From positions 1 to 64,000 of the forward strand of contig JAFJTR010000041.1 of the NCBI GenBank assembly GCA_022559985.1: a stretch of 64,000 nucleotides of DNA. The letters run 5' to 3'. The stretch comes from Parastagonospora avenae f. sp. tritici 18332-5 (Eukaryota > Ascomycota > Dothideomycetes > Pleosporales > Phaeosphaeriaceae). The first letter of the stretch is position 1. Each line of letters starts with the position of its first letter. Under the pieces are notes generated by a model. It was not told the DNA's origin. It saw only the letters and a program-made list of their open reading frames with translations, and searched no databases. Both the position numbers and the translations under genes were made by a program. Below, piece by piece: positions 35,506 through 45,403 of this stretch.

Positions 35506-36786
35506 ATGGCCAGCCGAAATTTCGATACTCCAATACCATGCTGCAACGTCTCGTCAGCATCGGTACCTGCAGACAATAAATCAAGCTGGTGTCAAGCCAA
35601 TCTAAACACGTGCACTGACGTCTGTGGTGGACAAGGACAAGCAAGTGGTAATACATGCAATCCAGTGAGTCCATCAGAACCGTCCGTTACGAGAAACACT
35701 GATCGCAAATTAGACGTCACTAGACTACAGTTGCAAATGCTCAACGGCACGGACATAACCTCAGCTCTGGCGACATACAGCTTCACTGTGCCTGGGCAAA
35801 TGTGCCAGTTCTGGTTCGGGCAATGCATTAGCGCAGCCAACGGAAATTTACAGCAGCAGTCGGAGTGCGACAGGGCCAGGAATGCCAACTGCGGGACTCG
35901 TATACTTGGCTCAGGCGCGGAGTCTTCTTTTCGGTCAGCAGCAGCAGCTGCTACATCAGGTCGTGTATCGGGTAGTAGAAGGACGTCTGCGACAGCCGCT
36001 GGTCCGTCGAATGACTCCCGACTATCTGCGTCTTCGACTTCTTCGTCGTCTTGGTCGTCGTTGACCGATTTACCCACGATCGCACCCAGTAATAGGGATC
36101 GCCCATCGAAAGATTCTGGATCATCAATAGGCGCAATCGCAGGAGCGGTAGTAGGTGGTTTGTTGGGTTTGGTACTCATGCTTACCCTACTATGGCTATT
36201 TCTGCGGCGGAAAAGGACAAGAAAATCTTTCGCACCGACAGCTGGAGATACAGGATCGAGTTACGACGAAAAGGAGGTTTCAGACCCAGTAAATGTAATT
36301 TTGTATTTGAAGGCCGAACTCCCTGGCGAGGGATCATCTGGACCTGGTGGGTATACACAGGCGGCGCATCAGAATGAAGCATGGCAACACGCCTCGCACC
36401 ACGAAATAGTGTCGGAGATAGATGCAACTACAAACGCCGAGTTGTATGCCGGCAGTCCTCGCCAGACCCATTACGGAGGTACAAATCTATAGGGCGGCGA
36501 CAGGCCATATGAAGTTGCAAAATTGCATTCTTCGTCACCACAACCAAACGCAGAGCACAGTGCGTCAACATATCAACAACAACCACAAAATGACCCGCAT
36601 ATTTTATCAATAACCCCGGAGAGGGGCGCAGTCCAGCGACAGCTATCAGCTGAAGAAATCACCGCGCTGGAAGAAGAGGAAAGGAGAATTGACGCTGAAC
36701 TAGAAGAAGCGAAGCGCATGAAGGAACTGCGAGACCAGAAGATTGCGATACAGCAGAAGTTGAGAGATGCGAAAGGCGTGTCTTGA
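35506..36786 (+). pseudogene. Cys-rich extracellular / one-pass membrane protein, interrupted
   Basis: The frame from ATG 35506 is open for 328 residues to TAG 36490-36492. The same frame then continues for 98 more codons to 36786 with a helical E-E-E-E-R-R-I-D-A-E-L-E-E-A tail. This tail looks like the true C-terminus, so TAG (from CAG?) is probably a nonsense change. The extracellular part has W-C-Q-A-N-L-N-T-C-T-D-V-C-G-G and F-W-F-G-Q-C-I Cys motifs like the secreted fungal DUF7707-type family. An S-rich stalk, one membrane helix near residue 220 and an R-R-K-R-T-R-K anchor follow. A spliced reading (intron 35665-35713) restores T-S-L-D-Y-S-C-K-C-S but then needs one base near 35742. No signal peptide is visible. 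Confidence 0.65.
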
Positions 36787-37436
36787 GCTTGAATGCAATA
36801 CCGATGTGTTTGATCCACAGGGCCTTTGGATGTTTGAAGCTTGCCCGGGATGAGCTCGACAGCCCTAGGCCCCCACCTGCCACTGTTTTGATCATCATAA
36901 TCTCAGGGTATGCCACCTGTTGTATGACCAGTAAAGGATATGCTGTATCGCTGTCCTTAGCAGCAAAGATGTCAACTTGCGATTGTCAGTTCGCTGAACT
37001 GGAGATGAAGTGTGCACCGGCGGAGAGATTGCCAATGTAGGGAAGGAGTGGAGGTTTCGACGACATGGAGTCGGAAATGACTTGATGGAACGACTCTGAC
37101 AGTTTCAGCAGACACAACTTACTTGGTACAGTAGGCTTTGTTAGGCTCTGTTGGATACTGAGCCAGGCGACAAGTGATGTATCAACGAAGATCACTTGTG
37201 TATGAAATTTTGAGACCTAACTCCCTCACAAATGTTACTTGCCAAATAAAATACCGTTGTAATAATGTATAGTTTTGCGAACTGTGTCGCGAAACGTGGA
37301 AGATAGAAAGTGACGTCGGTAGACAGGCGCGAGTCATGAACAACCTACTAGGCCGCTTATATGACGTCGCGTCAACTTCTCATCTGGTCGTCACACTTGG
37401 CCGTCGCAACCAAGACGACGCGCCGGCAATGACTCA
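36787..37436. other. Intergenic, no gene seen
   Basis: This 650-bp stretch is the right edge of the accessory island and the promoter side of the GatA gene. No supported ORF. Confidence 0.5.
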
Positions 37437-39875
37437 ATGTCCCTCATCAAGTATGCGAAGACATATATAGCTAACCAGGCAAAGTATGCACACCTCAATG
37501 CCTTCGTGTTACGCGTCGAACCGTCGACACTCCTCAATGTTCCGCCGAACCCACCGCTAGCCACCGATGGCGAAGGTAATGCAGATTGGCATAACCTTCG
37601 CGGCATGCCCATAGCGGTCAAAGACAACATATGCACAAAGGACTCCAAGACTACAGCTGCATCCGGAATCCTCAAAGATTTCACGAGTCCCTACGATGCG
37701 ACTGTGGTCAAGCTGCTGCGGGAGGAAGATGTCCTGGTTGTTGGAAAGACGAATATGGACGAATTCGGGATGGGTTCGCACTCGATCAATTCACACTCCG
37801 GACCAGTGAAAATGCAAAGATTTGAGGGTGAGGAAGCGAGTGTGGGCGGCAGTTCTGGAGGCAGTGCGCTGGCCGTCGCAAGCTCGCAATGCTGGGCAGC
37901 TTTGGGAACAGATACAGGCGGCTCTGTGAGGCTTCCTGCTGCGTATACGGGCGTAGTAGGCTTCAAGCCAAGCTATGGGCTGCTCTCAAGGTGGGGTGTC
38001 ATTGCGTATGCAAACTCTCTGGACACTGTGGGCATCCTTGCGAAGAGTTCTCGCAATGCCGAACGAGTATTCGAGAAGCTCAACGTATACGATCCGCAAG
38101 ACCCTACCTCTCTTCCTCCGTCGACTCGCTCGCGCTTTGGATCCAATGAAAGTGTACCCGAATCGCTGCGTATTGGTATCCCATTGGACTACAACATAGC
38201 CACTCTACATCCTGTCGTTCGGAATACCTGGATGCGTGCTTTGAGAGCATTGGCAGAAAAAGGTCACACATTACATCCGGTGCGGCTACCAGCAACCCAG
38301 CATGCTCTATCGGCATACTACGTTCTAGCCCCTGCCGAAGCATCAAGTAATCTGGCAAAGTACGATGGCGTTCGCTTTGGAAGCAGAGCGGAGGGCATCG
38401 ACGGTAGTGCAGATAGTGCGCTCTTTGCAAAGACTCGTGGACAAGGTTTCGGTGCAGAAGTGCAACGCCGCATTCTGCTGGGCGCATTTTCACTCAGTGC
38501 ACAGGCCATCGATAACTATTTCATTCAGGCACAGAAAGTCCGAAGGCTAGTGCAGCAGGATTTCAACAACGTGTTCGCCAAAGCCAATCCGCTTGGCAAC
38601 AAGGACACGACGTCCGGAGGCGCGGACGAGAAGGTGGACGTCTTACTGTGCCCGACTGCTCCCACACTTGCCCCCGCTTTGTCCGATGTCCAACAGCAGG
38701 ATCCCCTCAAAGCATATATGAACGATGTATTCACCGTGCCAGCAAGTCTCGCAGGCTTACCTGCGATCAGCTTGCCTGTCCACATTACACGGGAGGAAGA
38801 CCTGGCGTTACACGGAGACCAAGGCATCAGAGAGAGTGCCGGAATGCAAATAATCGGCCAGTATGGAGACGACAAAACAGTTCTAATTGCTGCGCGGAGC
38901 CTCGAGCTAGCTCTGAAGGCTGTACAAGTAACTGCAAAACCTGATATGACCGCCTGGGGACACAGTAGTCTTGGAAAAGCTTCAGTCAGACAGCGCAAAA
39001 AGTATGAAGAAAAGGCCAACGAGCTCGGCCTGAGCATAGCAGAGGCCATTCCGATAATAGAGGCACGCAAACTACACGCTGCCAAACAGCTGGCCGCGAC
39101 GTTCTACGAGGCGCTCGGAGTTGCGCGTCTGAATGAGGCCGCTTCATTCCACAGACAGTCACATCAAGAATACATTGCGCGCTTCATAGACGAGGAGGAT
39201 CCGCTCCTTGCGGAGAAGTTGTTGTTTGCGAAGCAAAAGGAGCATCTAGAAAGGACGGAGGCTAGGCGCGAGAGTCGCAAGAGATCTGCACGAAGAAATC
39301 AGCGTGAGGTAGACGCGTTCACAGATGCATCAAGAGCAGAAGATGCAGAGGCATCGAAAGCAGACGACGCAGACCGCCCAGCGAAAGAACAGCATGGGTC
39401 GAAGCCTCTGCATCCACTAGGCACTGCATTCTACAGAAATGGTGTCTCGATCAAAAATTGGCGCCGTGCCACGTTCAAGAACGAAGCGATCGATCTCAAA
39501 CGCGACGCTGGAAAGCTGTATACGAATTTACCACCACCACCAGAGTTGGTAGTGAAGAAGGATGTAAACTTTTTGTTGCTCAAGCCCAAGGAAGCACCAC
39601 CAAATCTACCGCCACCACCAGAGCTGGAAGTGAAGAAAGATATATACGTGTGGAGGCTCCAGCCCAAGAAATCTCTTTTGGGCAAAAGCTTGGGCAGAAA
39701 GCGAGCAAAAGCGAAGAAGCGCATTGAGAGCATTCAAGAAAAGATGAAAGAAGAAGCTGAGGAAAATAGAAATAAAGAAGTTGGGGAAAAGAGGAATGAA
39801 GACGTTGAGGAAAAAAGGAATGGGGAGGTTGAGCAAGAAAGAAAAGAGGTTGTTAAAGACGAAAAGTCTGATTGA
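37437..39875 (+). CDS. HER2: Mitochondrial Glu-tRNA(Gln) amidotransferase subunit A (GatA/Her2) with long C-terminal extension
   Basis: One exon, 812 residues. About 1-497 is a full amidase-signature domain with Lys62 (P-I-A-V-K-D-N), Ser139 (G-G-S-S-G-G-S-A) and Ser163 (D-T-G-G-S-V-R), which form the Ser-cisSer-Lys triad. GatA with GatB and GatF makes Gln-tRNA(Gln) in mitochondria. The start M-S-L-I-K-Y-A-K-T-Y-I-A-N-Q fits fungal Her2. About 498-812 is foreign to the family: a helical K/R/E-rich stretch (A-A-T-F-Y-E-A-L-G-V-A-R), then two copies of an L-P-P-P-P-E-L-x-V-K-K-D unit, then a long K/E coiled tail. No intron or stop separates the parts, so it is a fusion or a lineage extension. 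The extension is highly charged. Confidence 0.9.
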   Translation: MSLIKYAKTYIANQAKYAHLNAFVLRVEPSTLLNVPPNPPLATDGEGNADWHNLRGMPIAVKDNICTKDSKTTAASGILKDFTSPYDATVVKLLREEDVLVVGKTNMDEFGMGSHSINSHSGPVKMQRFEGEEASVGGSSGGSALAVASSQCWAALGTDTGGSVRLPAAYTGVVGFKPSYGLLSRWGVIAYANSLDTVGILAKSSRNAERVFEKLNVYDPQDPTSLPPSTRSRFGSNESVPESLRIGIPLDYNIATLHPVVRNTWMRALRALAEKGHTLHPVRLPATQHALSAYYVLAPAEASSNLAKYDGVRFGSRAEGIDGSADSALFAKTRGQGFGAEVQRRILLGAFSLSAQAIDNYFIQAQKVRRLVQQDFNNVFAKANPLGNKDTTSGGADEKVDVLLCPTAPTLAPALSDVQQQDPLKAYMNDVFTVPASLAGLPAISLPVHITREEDLALHGDQGIRESAGMQIIGQYGDDKTVLIAARSLELALKAVQVTAKPDMTAWGHSSLGKASVRQRKKYEEKANELGLSIAEAIPIIEARKLHAAKQLAATFYEALGVARLNEAASFHRQSHQEYIARFIDEEDPLLAEKLLFAKQKEHLERTEARRESRKRSARRNQREVDAFTDASRAEDAEASKADDADRPAKEQHGSKPLHPLGTAFYRNGVSIKNWRRATFKNEAIDLKRDAGKLYTNLPPPPELVVKKDVNFLLLKPKEAPPNLPPPPELEVKKDIYVWRLQPKKSLLGKSLGRKRAKAKKRIESIQEKMKEEAEENRNKEVGEKRNEDVEEKRNGEVEQERKEVVKDEKSD

Positions 39876-40107
39876 TAGCTCAAGCCTGTGTATATATCAA
39901 AATCAAAATCATCTCACACATCACAGATCAAGTCGCCCAAAAGGTCAATATCAAAAAAAGAATGTCCATGTATTCATCCTATCATAAATCCTCCAAGGTC
40001 ATATATGCAAATCTCTTAGCCATCCACCTCCGATCTCAGATCTTGCCAGCTCTGATTCGTTCTGCGAGCATGTTTATCGAAGCATGTGGTATCGGCAGTT
40101 GAGATGC

Positions 40108-40262
40108 TTAGTGCTACAAACACGCTTGATTAGCCAACCAATCCCCACCCTCTTCATCTGAGCAAAACTTACAGAGCAAGAAGAGCACGAGCAGCCGGAG
40201 CAGTCACCGGAGCAGGAGCAGGACTGGCAGTTGCTATCGCAGCGCGTTAGTTTGGACATCAT
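40108..40262 (-). CDS. Metallothionein-like Cys-rich peptide (31 aa)
   Basis: Exon 1, 40262-40173, and exon 2, 40113-40108, are joined over a 59-bp intron with a GTAAGT donor, CTAATC branch site and TTTGTAG acceptor. The peptide has 8 Cys in 31 residues in C-x-C and C-x2-C spacing (C-Q-S-C-S-C, C-S-G-C-S-C-S-S-C). This resembles fungal copper metallothioneins, which buffer Cu(I) in the cytosol. Exon 2 encodes only His and the stop. Reading through the intron would add about 33 residues with two more Cys. Upstream, in the minus sense, TATATAAG lies at 40438-40431. An upstream in-frame Met at 40295 is possible. Metal induction is inferred. Confidence 0.75.
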
Positions 40263-40430
40263 GGTGCTGGCGCTAGGCCCAGTCGAGCACACCAAGACAG
40301 TGCGTGATTGGGTTCGACGTACCAGGGAGACATGTTGATTGGATGGGTTGGTTGGTTTGGTTTGGAAGTGTGTGTGTGTGATGGGCAGATGAGTGAGCTG
40401 GGTTGACCATCAGGGTACTGTGAGAAGGGA

Positions 40431-40438
40431 CTTATATA
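40431..40438 (-). promoter_or_regulatory. Putative TATA box of the metallothionein-like gene
   Basis: The minus strand reads TATATAAG, about 170 bp upstream of the start codon at 40262, in a region free of coding sequence. That leaves room for a leader of about 140 bases. Confidence 0.5.
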
Positions 40439-40489
40439 GACCTTCCTCCTCCACCAGGACGGAGAGGAGATGCCCGTCTGATCATGCGC

Positions 40490-40504
40490 AGCGGTGACAT
40501 ATCG
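40490..40504 (+). repeat. 15-mer AGCGGTGACATATCG, copy 1
   Basis: Identical to copies at 41693-41707 and 41865-41879, all in the same orientation within 1.4 kb. Chance recurrence of a 15-mer three times is very unlikely. This copy lies upstream of the metallothionein-like gene. Confidence 0.7.
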
Positions 40505-41692
40505 ATCGACCCACTCCCCAACAGAGAGAGCCCGAGCAGACGAGGTCCACCCCTGGACTGACCATACACGAATCCTACACGCAGTGGAGGGGCAGATGGT
40601 TGCTGGCAGACCCCACACTACTGGTCGCCACGCCCACACCAGAGGCGTTTCCGGCGGTGGAGGATTAGCGCGGCATTTCCAGCGCATGTGAGTATCTCTG
40701 GGCGTCTTTTCGTCTTTGCTTATCCCGAGGGATGCTCGTCACAGCTCACACGGCTTGTCGGGCGAATTGTCCGGTCACTGGGCCTATAGCCATTTGCCCG
40801 CGTACACCACCAGGCCAGCCCGCCGGGGCATGAAGAGTGGAGATGGAACGGCACGTGGGGAGCAATGACATGCACTGGCAGCTCTGTTATCAACACTTTA
40901 CGTGAATGCGTGGCTGCGGCCCATTTGACCCCGCATATGCAATGCTGGAACCGATTTGCTGTGATGTGCCTATGCTGTGCAGCTTTTACCGGTCAGAGCT
41001 GGCCAAGGAACGGTCTTGTTCTGGACTCGAGTGCATATCCTGCTGACCTGTTTGTCCCAAAGGGTCCAGGGGAGTAGTCGTGGTGAAATACCCAATCAGC
41101 GCTTGCCGTGGTAGACTCCGGTGGTCTGGCACGTGGTGGTAGTGTAACCGCGGCAATTGGGGTAGAGGCGGTATTTGGGGTAAGTACCCTTCCGCGTCAT
41201 CAGAGGGTACTTCGTGGGGTGTTACGTTGGGTGTAGATCTTGTGGGTGAAGGATCAAGGGTTCGAGTATTAAGTTTGACGTAGGCGAGATCCGTGTGTAG
41301 AAAGCGAGGCTTTCTCCCACGCGGACTACGACTTCGCAGTCGCTTTGTAGAAGCGCCGTTGCCGCTGCAACATCAATGGTTTTCCGCGGGATTTGAGCGC
41401 TTGGAGTGTTATGAGATACAGAAGATCTGTTTCAGAATAGTTCAAGGGGTCTTCACGTGTGAAGCATACAGTGACGATGATCTACTTCTGCAAATAGAAC
41501 ATGGTCTTTCGTACTACACTTCACGAGAATCCATGAACATCTACCACGACCATCCCAACACGATCCGCAATAGCACCTCTTTCTCTAGCCTTATCACATG
41601 TCCCTTCTAGACCCAGAGCTAATCAACAAACACCTCCCACTGCGAGATATCTATCTTTGCCACCTCCAATTCTAACTTTACAATCTAACGAG

Positions 41693-41707
41693 AGCGGTGA
41701 CATATCG
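41693..41707 (+). repeat. 15-mer AGCGGTGACATATCG, copy 2
   Basis: This copy is part of a hairpin: GAGCGGT (41692-41698) pairs with ACCGCTC (41712-41718) over a 13-base loop that carries GACATATCG. Confidence 0.7.
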
Positions 41708-41864
41708 CCAGACCGCTCATCTCTACCAAAGTCCGTGACATACCGACACACCGCCCAGACCAGCACGTGTAGCTTCGGCGACATAACAACACCGGAACCG
41801 AAGTCAATGATCATGAGAACGTGGATCTAACCTTCTCGATGACCAGAAATGCCTCTCACGAAGG

Positions 41865-41879
41865 AGCGGTGACATATCG
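41865..41879 (+). repeat. 15-mer AGCGGTGACATATCG, copy 3
   Basis: Third identical copy, about 170 bp from copy 2 and about 100 bp downstream of the peroxin gene's stop codon. Confidence 0.7.
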
Positions 41880-41978
41880 CCTCAGAAGATCTCACTCCAG
41901 ATGCACCCCGATCTTTGCTTGTTACAACCAAGGAGAGCCTAACAATGAACTACATCATTTTCATACCTCAACCCCTAT

Positions 41979-43694
41979 CTATATATCAAGATGTTGCCTA
42001 ATATCGTCCACACCCCTCCAATCATCCTCCCTCGTCCTCTCAAGCGGACTATGCACATCATCCTCCTCACTCCTTCTACTCCCCTCCGTCCCCGCGCTCG
42101 CCACCGTAACCCCGCTCACACTGCCACTCGTGCTCTTACTCCTTCTTTTCTTCTTGAACCAGCTCCGCTTACTCTTCGTGCTCGCGGCATCCGTATCCGA
42201 CACCACGCTCGCCGCGTCATCAACGAGCGTCGTGTCCGCCGTCGACACGCTGAGATTAGACGGGAAATTGGCAAGTTGGTCGTCATCAACAGGCGCATGC
42301 TTGGGCGTTGGAACAGGCGTAACTTCCGTCGACGGCGTAGATTCCACGAGTTCAGCATCGCGATACCATTTCCTCCTACGCGTGTATCGGCCCCAGCCGT
42401 CAAGGCCTCTGCGTCCATCGCGCCACTGGGAAGTCTTTAGTCTTGTTCTAAGGTGAGTGTAGTGCTCGCGTAAACCTACCTTGTTATCATAGTATATCCA
42501 TCCTGCATCGTCCTTTGGGGTGGTTTTGGCGTCGCCGCCTGTCTCGATTTTCCAGCTGCTGCCTTGCACCCAACGCCAGCGAGATTGGCCGCCTTCGACT
42601 TCGGGGAGCTCGAATTGGTCTTTGGATGGGACGCCGTTGAGGTGTTCGTCGGTCCAGGAGGCGCGCTCGTAGGCGAGCATGGAAGATGTCCAGCCGATAC
42701 CGAGCCAGCGGCGTTGGTTCTCGTAGATGGAGAAGGTGAAGCGCACGCCTGTTGACTCGGGGCGGCGCTTAGCTGCCAGAGATGCCGCGACTTCCTGTGT
42801 GCTCTTTTTACGGGGAGGGAGTGGTGGTGCTCCCTTTTTATCTGCCGAGATGGTGTCACCAAAGTCCAGGCCGGTGAGGAAGGCACACGTCTTGCGGACC
42901 ATTCTCGATCTCCACATCAGCGTACGAGTTACACGTGCGGGCCGCGAGTGCCAGCTGAGCGACACTGTACCGACAGCCAGCACTACTCGTTTAGTGGAGA
43001 GGATGTAGAACGGTGGAAGCGTTAAAAGTATCCATAACGGTAGAACAAAGAGTATTCGGATGAATAGTACTGTCAACGCTGGTCTTGTGGTCGCAGATGT
43101 CGCAGTCCTCTGTGTTGAAAGGAAGTCCGTCAGTCGTAGGAACGGATCGAGCAGGATATTGCACCGTGACGTGAACATCTTCAGACTGTCCACAATGTCT
43201 TCCAGGCTTTTGTGGTGCTTTATGTCGCTCTCAGATTCCGCTCTCTTATGGACTTTCTGCCCTTTCTCGCCAGTCCACCCGGTCGACGAAAGTGGCGAGT
43301 ATCTTCGAGTGTACATGCCCAGTATCAGGCCTGACACCACAATGATTGGCCCTGCATATCTCGTCACAGCATCTCCATACATGACTATCGCCCAAAAGCT
43401 TGCGACCAGGAGAAAGCTTTCCCACGGATCTCCGGTTGTCCATGTTAACAACCCAACCAGTTTGTTCAGTGGCAGGATGAAAGGGTGCGAGTACGCAAGA
43501 ACGCGAGTGATCTGGGGCGGTGTAGCAGCAAGTAAAGGCGACTTCTGGTGCACTAGGATCGCGGATCTCAACTTTGTCTGCGGCGTGGACTGGCCGAGGG
43601 TTGAGGGGGTGAAGGAGGCATAGGTCGGCGGGTTCGGATCACCGGTTGGCTGCGGGGACGACGCATCGTTGGAGGGTCTCGAAGGGCTGGACAT
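41979..43694 (-). CDS. Pex30-type peroxisomal/ER membrane protein with dysferlin domain
   Basis: Exons 43694-42480 and 42425-41979 give 553 residues. The 54-bp intron (GTAGGT..CCCAG) is open and in frame, but removing it restores the DysF C-terminal motif D-N-K-W-R-D-G-R-R-G. About residues 55-260 hold a reticulon-like region with several hydrophobic helices (L-L-T-W, F-W-A-I-V-M-Y-G, P-L-W-I-L-L-T-L-P-P-F). A dysferlin domain follows (F-S-I-Y-E-N-Q-R-R-W-L-G, then W-G-R-Y-T-R-R-R-K-W-Y-R-D-A). The S/T/K-rich tail is disordered. Pex30-32 proteins shape ER exit sites for peroxisome and lipid-droplet formation. Start MSSPSRPSND is used. A 36-codon upstream extension is open but unlike the family. 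Confidence 0.85.
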   Translation of the reverse strand: MSSPSRPSNDASSPQPTGDPNPPTYASFTPSTLGQSTPQTKLRSAILVHQKSPLLAATPPQITRVLAYSHPFILPLNKLVGLLTWTTGDPWESFLLVASFWAIVMYGDAVTRYAGPIIVVSGLILGMYTRRYSPLSSTGWTGEKGQKVHKRAESESDIKHHKSLEDIVDSLKMFTSRCNILLDPFLRLTDFLSTQRTATSATTRPALTVLFIRILFVLPLWILLTLPPFYILSTKRVVLAVGTVSLSWHSRPARVTRTLMWRSRMVRKTCAFLTGLDFGDTISADKKGAPPLPPRKKSTQEVAASLAAKRRPESTGVRFTFSIYENQRRWLGIGWTSSMLAYERASWTDEHLNGVPSKDQFELPEVEGGQSRWRWVQGSSWKIETGGDAKTTPKDDAGWIYYDNKVGLREHYTHLRTRLKTSQWRDGRRGLDGWGRYTRRRKWYRDAELVESTPSTEVTPVPTPKHAPVDDDQLANFPSNLSVSTADTTLVDDAASVVSDTDAASTKSKRSWFKKKRRSKSTSGSVSGVTVASAGTEGSRRSEEDDVHSPLERTREDDWRGVDDIRQHLDI

Positions 43695-44377
43695 GTGCTC
43701 TAGCCAAGGTATATCTTGCGGCGTGTAAGCATGGTGCGTGGAGTTGTGCCTGCGTATATGTTCGATGCAAGATATTTGGAAAGACCAACCTAGTGCGGCC
43801 ATGCATCCAGAAGTGCGTCATAGGGCTGCGCGAATGAGGCTGAGAGCCGCGTCTACTGTCAAGCCACACACTTTATGTATAAGATGGGTTTTGTTGTGCT
43901 GCGCTGGAGAGAGACAGATCTGAGCTCGAGTGCTCGTGAAAGTGTAGTGGCATGTGACGCGGTCACTTTTGCCATGACGGTCGGCTGGCGTCTTTGTGCA
44001 TGTGAAGGCCTAGTCCAAGGCTTGCGGAGGCTCATGTCAGTACCGAACTTGGAATTGATCCAACCACACGATAGATCACTGGTATGCTGAACGCTTCTCA
44101 AGAATACGGTGTATCTCAGTTCCATCATGTACCGCTTTAGATGCTGTGGAATGCGTGCACGCAGTGTGAGGATTCGCCTTTGCGCTCGGATGCTGATTGG
44201 CTGATGCTGTGGCGCGGAACGCTCCCCATCCTCGGAAGTCGTCGAGAAATTTCCAAGACAACCTTCATCGACGCCAACGACTCGCCCAAGCATCCAGCTG
44301 TGCGGCAAAAAAAGTTGCCCGACCCGCTCAACTTTAAAGAGACCGCTTTCTAACGGCTTTTCTTCTACCACATCACA
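43695..44377. promoter_or_regulatory. Divergent promoter region (peroxin / PAM16)
   Basis: This 683-bp gap between head-to-head genes shows only overlapping minor ORFs. A pyrimidine-rich stretch precedes the PAM16 start. Confidence 0.45.
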
Positions 44378-44844
44378 ATGGTACGTCCTCCGCTTCTTCT
44401 ACGAATCCCGCCAACTGACACCACCAGGCCCACCGCATAATAACACAAGTCGTCTTCTCCGGCGCCCGAATAATAGGCCGCGCTGTTTCCGAGTCCTATC
44501 GTCAAGCTGCGGCTGCTCAGAAATATGCTGCCGCTAACCAGAACGGTGGCGGCGGTGGTGGAAGCGCCTTCTCAGGTTCCAACATCACCATGGATGAGGC
44601 ATGCCAGATTCTGAACGTTGGACCGGGCAAGATGGGCAACATTGAGCTGGAAGCTGTCACCGAGAGATTCAAGAGGCTGTTCGATTTGAACGATCCGAAG
44701 AAGGGCGGCAGTTTCTACCTGCAGAGCAAGATATTACGGGCGCGAGAGAGGATTGAGAGGGAGGTCCAGGGACATCAGCGAGTGGCGGAGAGAGAGAAGG
44801 AGTTAAGAGAGGGCTTCAAGCCGAAATTCACGAAGGAGGATTGA
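44378..44844 (+). CDS. PAM16: Mitochondrial import motor subunit Pam16 (Tim16)
   Basis: Exon 1 is just the ATG (44378-44380). A 47-bp intron (GTACGT..ACCAG) follows, then exon 2, 44428-44844. The product is 139 residues. Without splicing the frame stops after 20 codons, so the joint is required. After M-A-H-R-I-I-T-Q-V-V-F come a G-A-R-I-I-G-R-A segment, an A/Q-rich helix, a G-rich linker, and a J-like domain from M-D-E-A-C-Q-I-L-N-V with D-P-K-K-G-G in place of HPD. Pam16 pairs with Pam18 to restrain Hsp70 stimulation at the TIM23 channel. The length fits. Confidence 0.93.
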
Positions 44845-45403
44845 AGCTCGAGATCATCTACATGATCTTGTTCCTTGGAACTCGGGAGCCTTTGACCTTG
44901 GGAAGGCTTCGATAGTCTTCTATCACCGCGAGAACCCCATGGACAGGAGAGAGAAACTGCATACGACTGGCGTTCAGATACTTGACATAGCGTTATTGCC
45001 GATTTTCATTTCTTTTTAGGAGCGGTGGCGCTCTGGAATCAGCACAGAGGACCAGAGAGAGGTCTCTTTGTGCCACAGAACTCTCCGCTCGCATTTGTAC
45101 ATATATATCGATTTGATTGTTCGAATAGTAATGTACCGATACACATCCCCCCATGACTGAGTGAAACTCTCAAACAGTAACACTGAAAGCTTCGCTTCCC
45201 CGCAATGGCATCAAATGGTGATCACAGTCGCCCTCCGCTTCGTCATTGTGCACGTGCCGCATCCCGACCCTTGGCGCACTGGATCAACAAAAAGTTCGCG
45301 CCATCCTTTGACCTCCAACCTCATCGCCCCACAACACTTACTACCGCAACAAACGGTCGCACCAGCAGAAAAGTCGCGCCAAACCAACCTACGCACGCGC
45401 AAC
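44845..45403. other. Intergenic, no gene seen
   Basis: 559 bp hold the PAM16 3' end and the promoter and leader of the poly(A) polymerase gene. The polymerase frame stays open upstream to 45161. Confidence 0.5.

Larger units (their letters stand above)
40263..41978. other. 1.7-kb intergenic region with a thrice-repeated 15-mer
   Basis: It lies between the metallothionein promoter side and the 3' end of the peroxin gene. No coding sequence is supported. It contains a (GT)n tract near 40369, a minus-sense TATA box at 40438-40431 and three copies of one 15-base word (separate entries). Confidence 0.45.

Noticed and set aside
41293..41610. 105-residue plus ORF
   Set aside because: No domain and lies among the repeated 15-mers.
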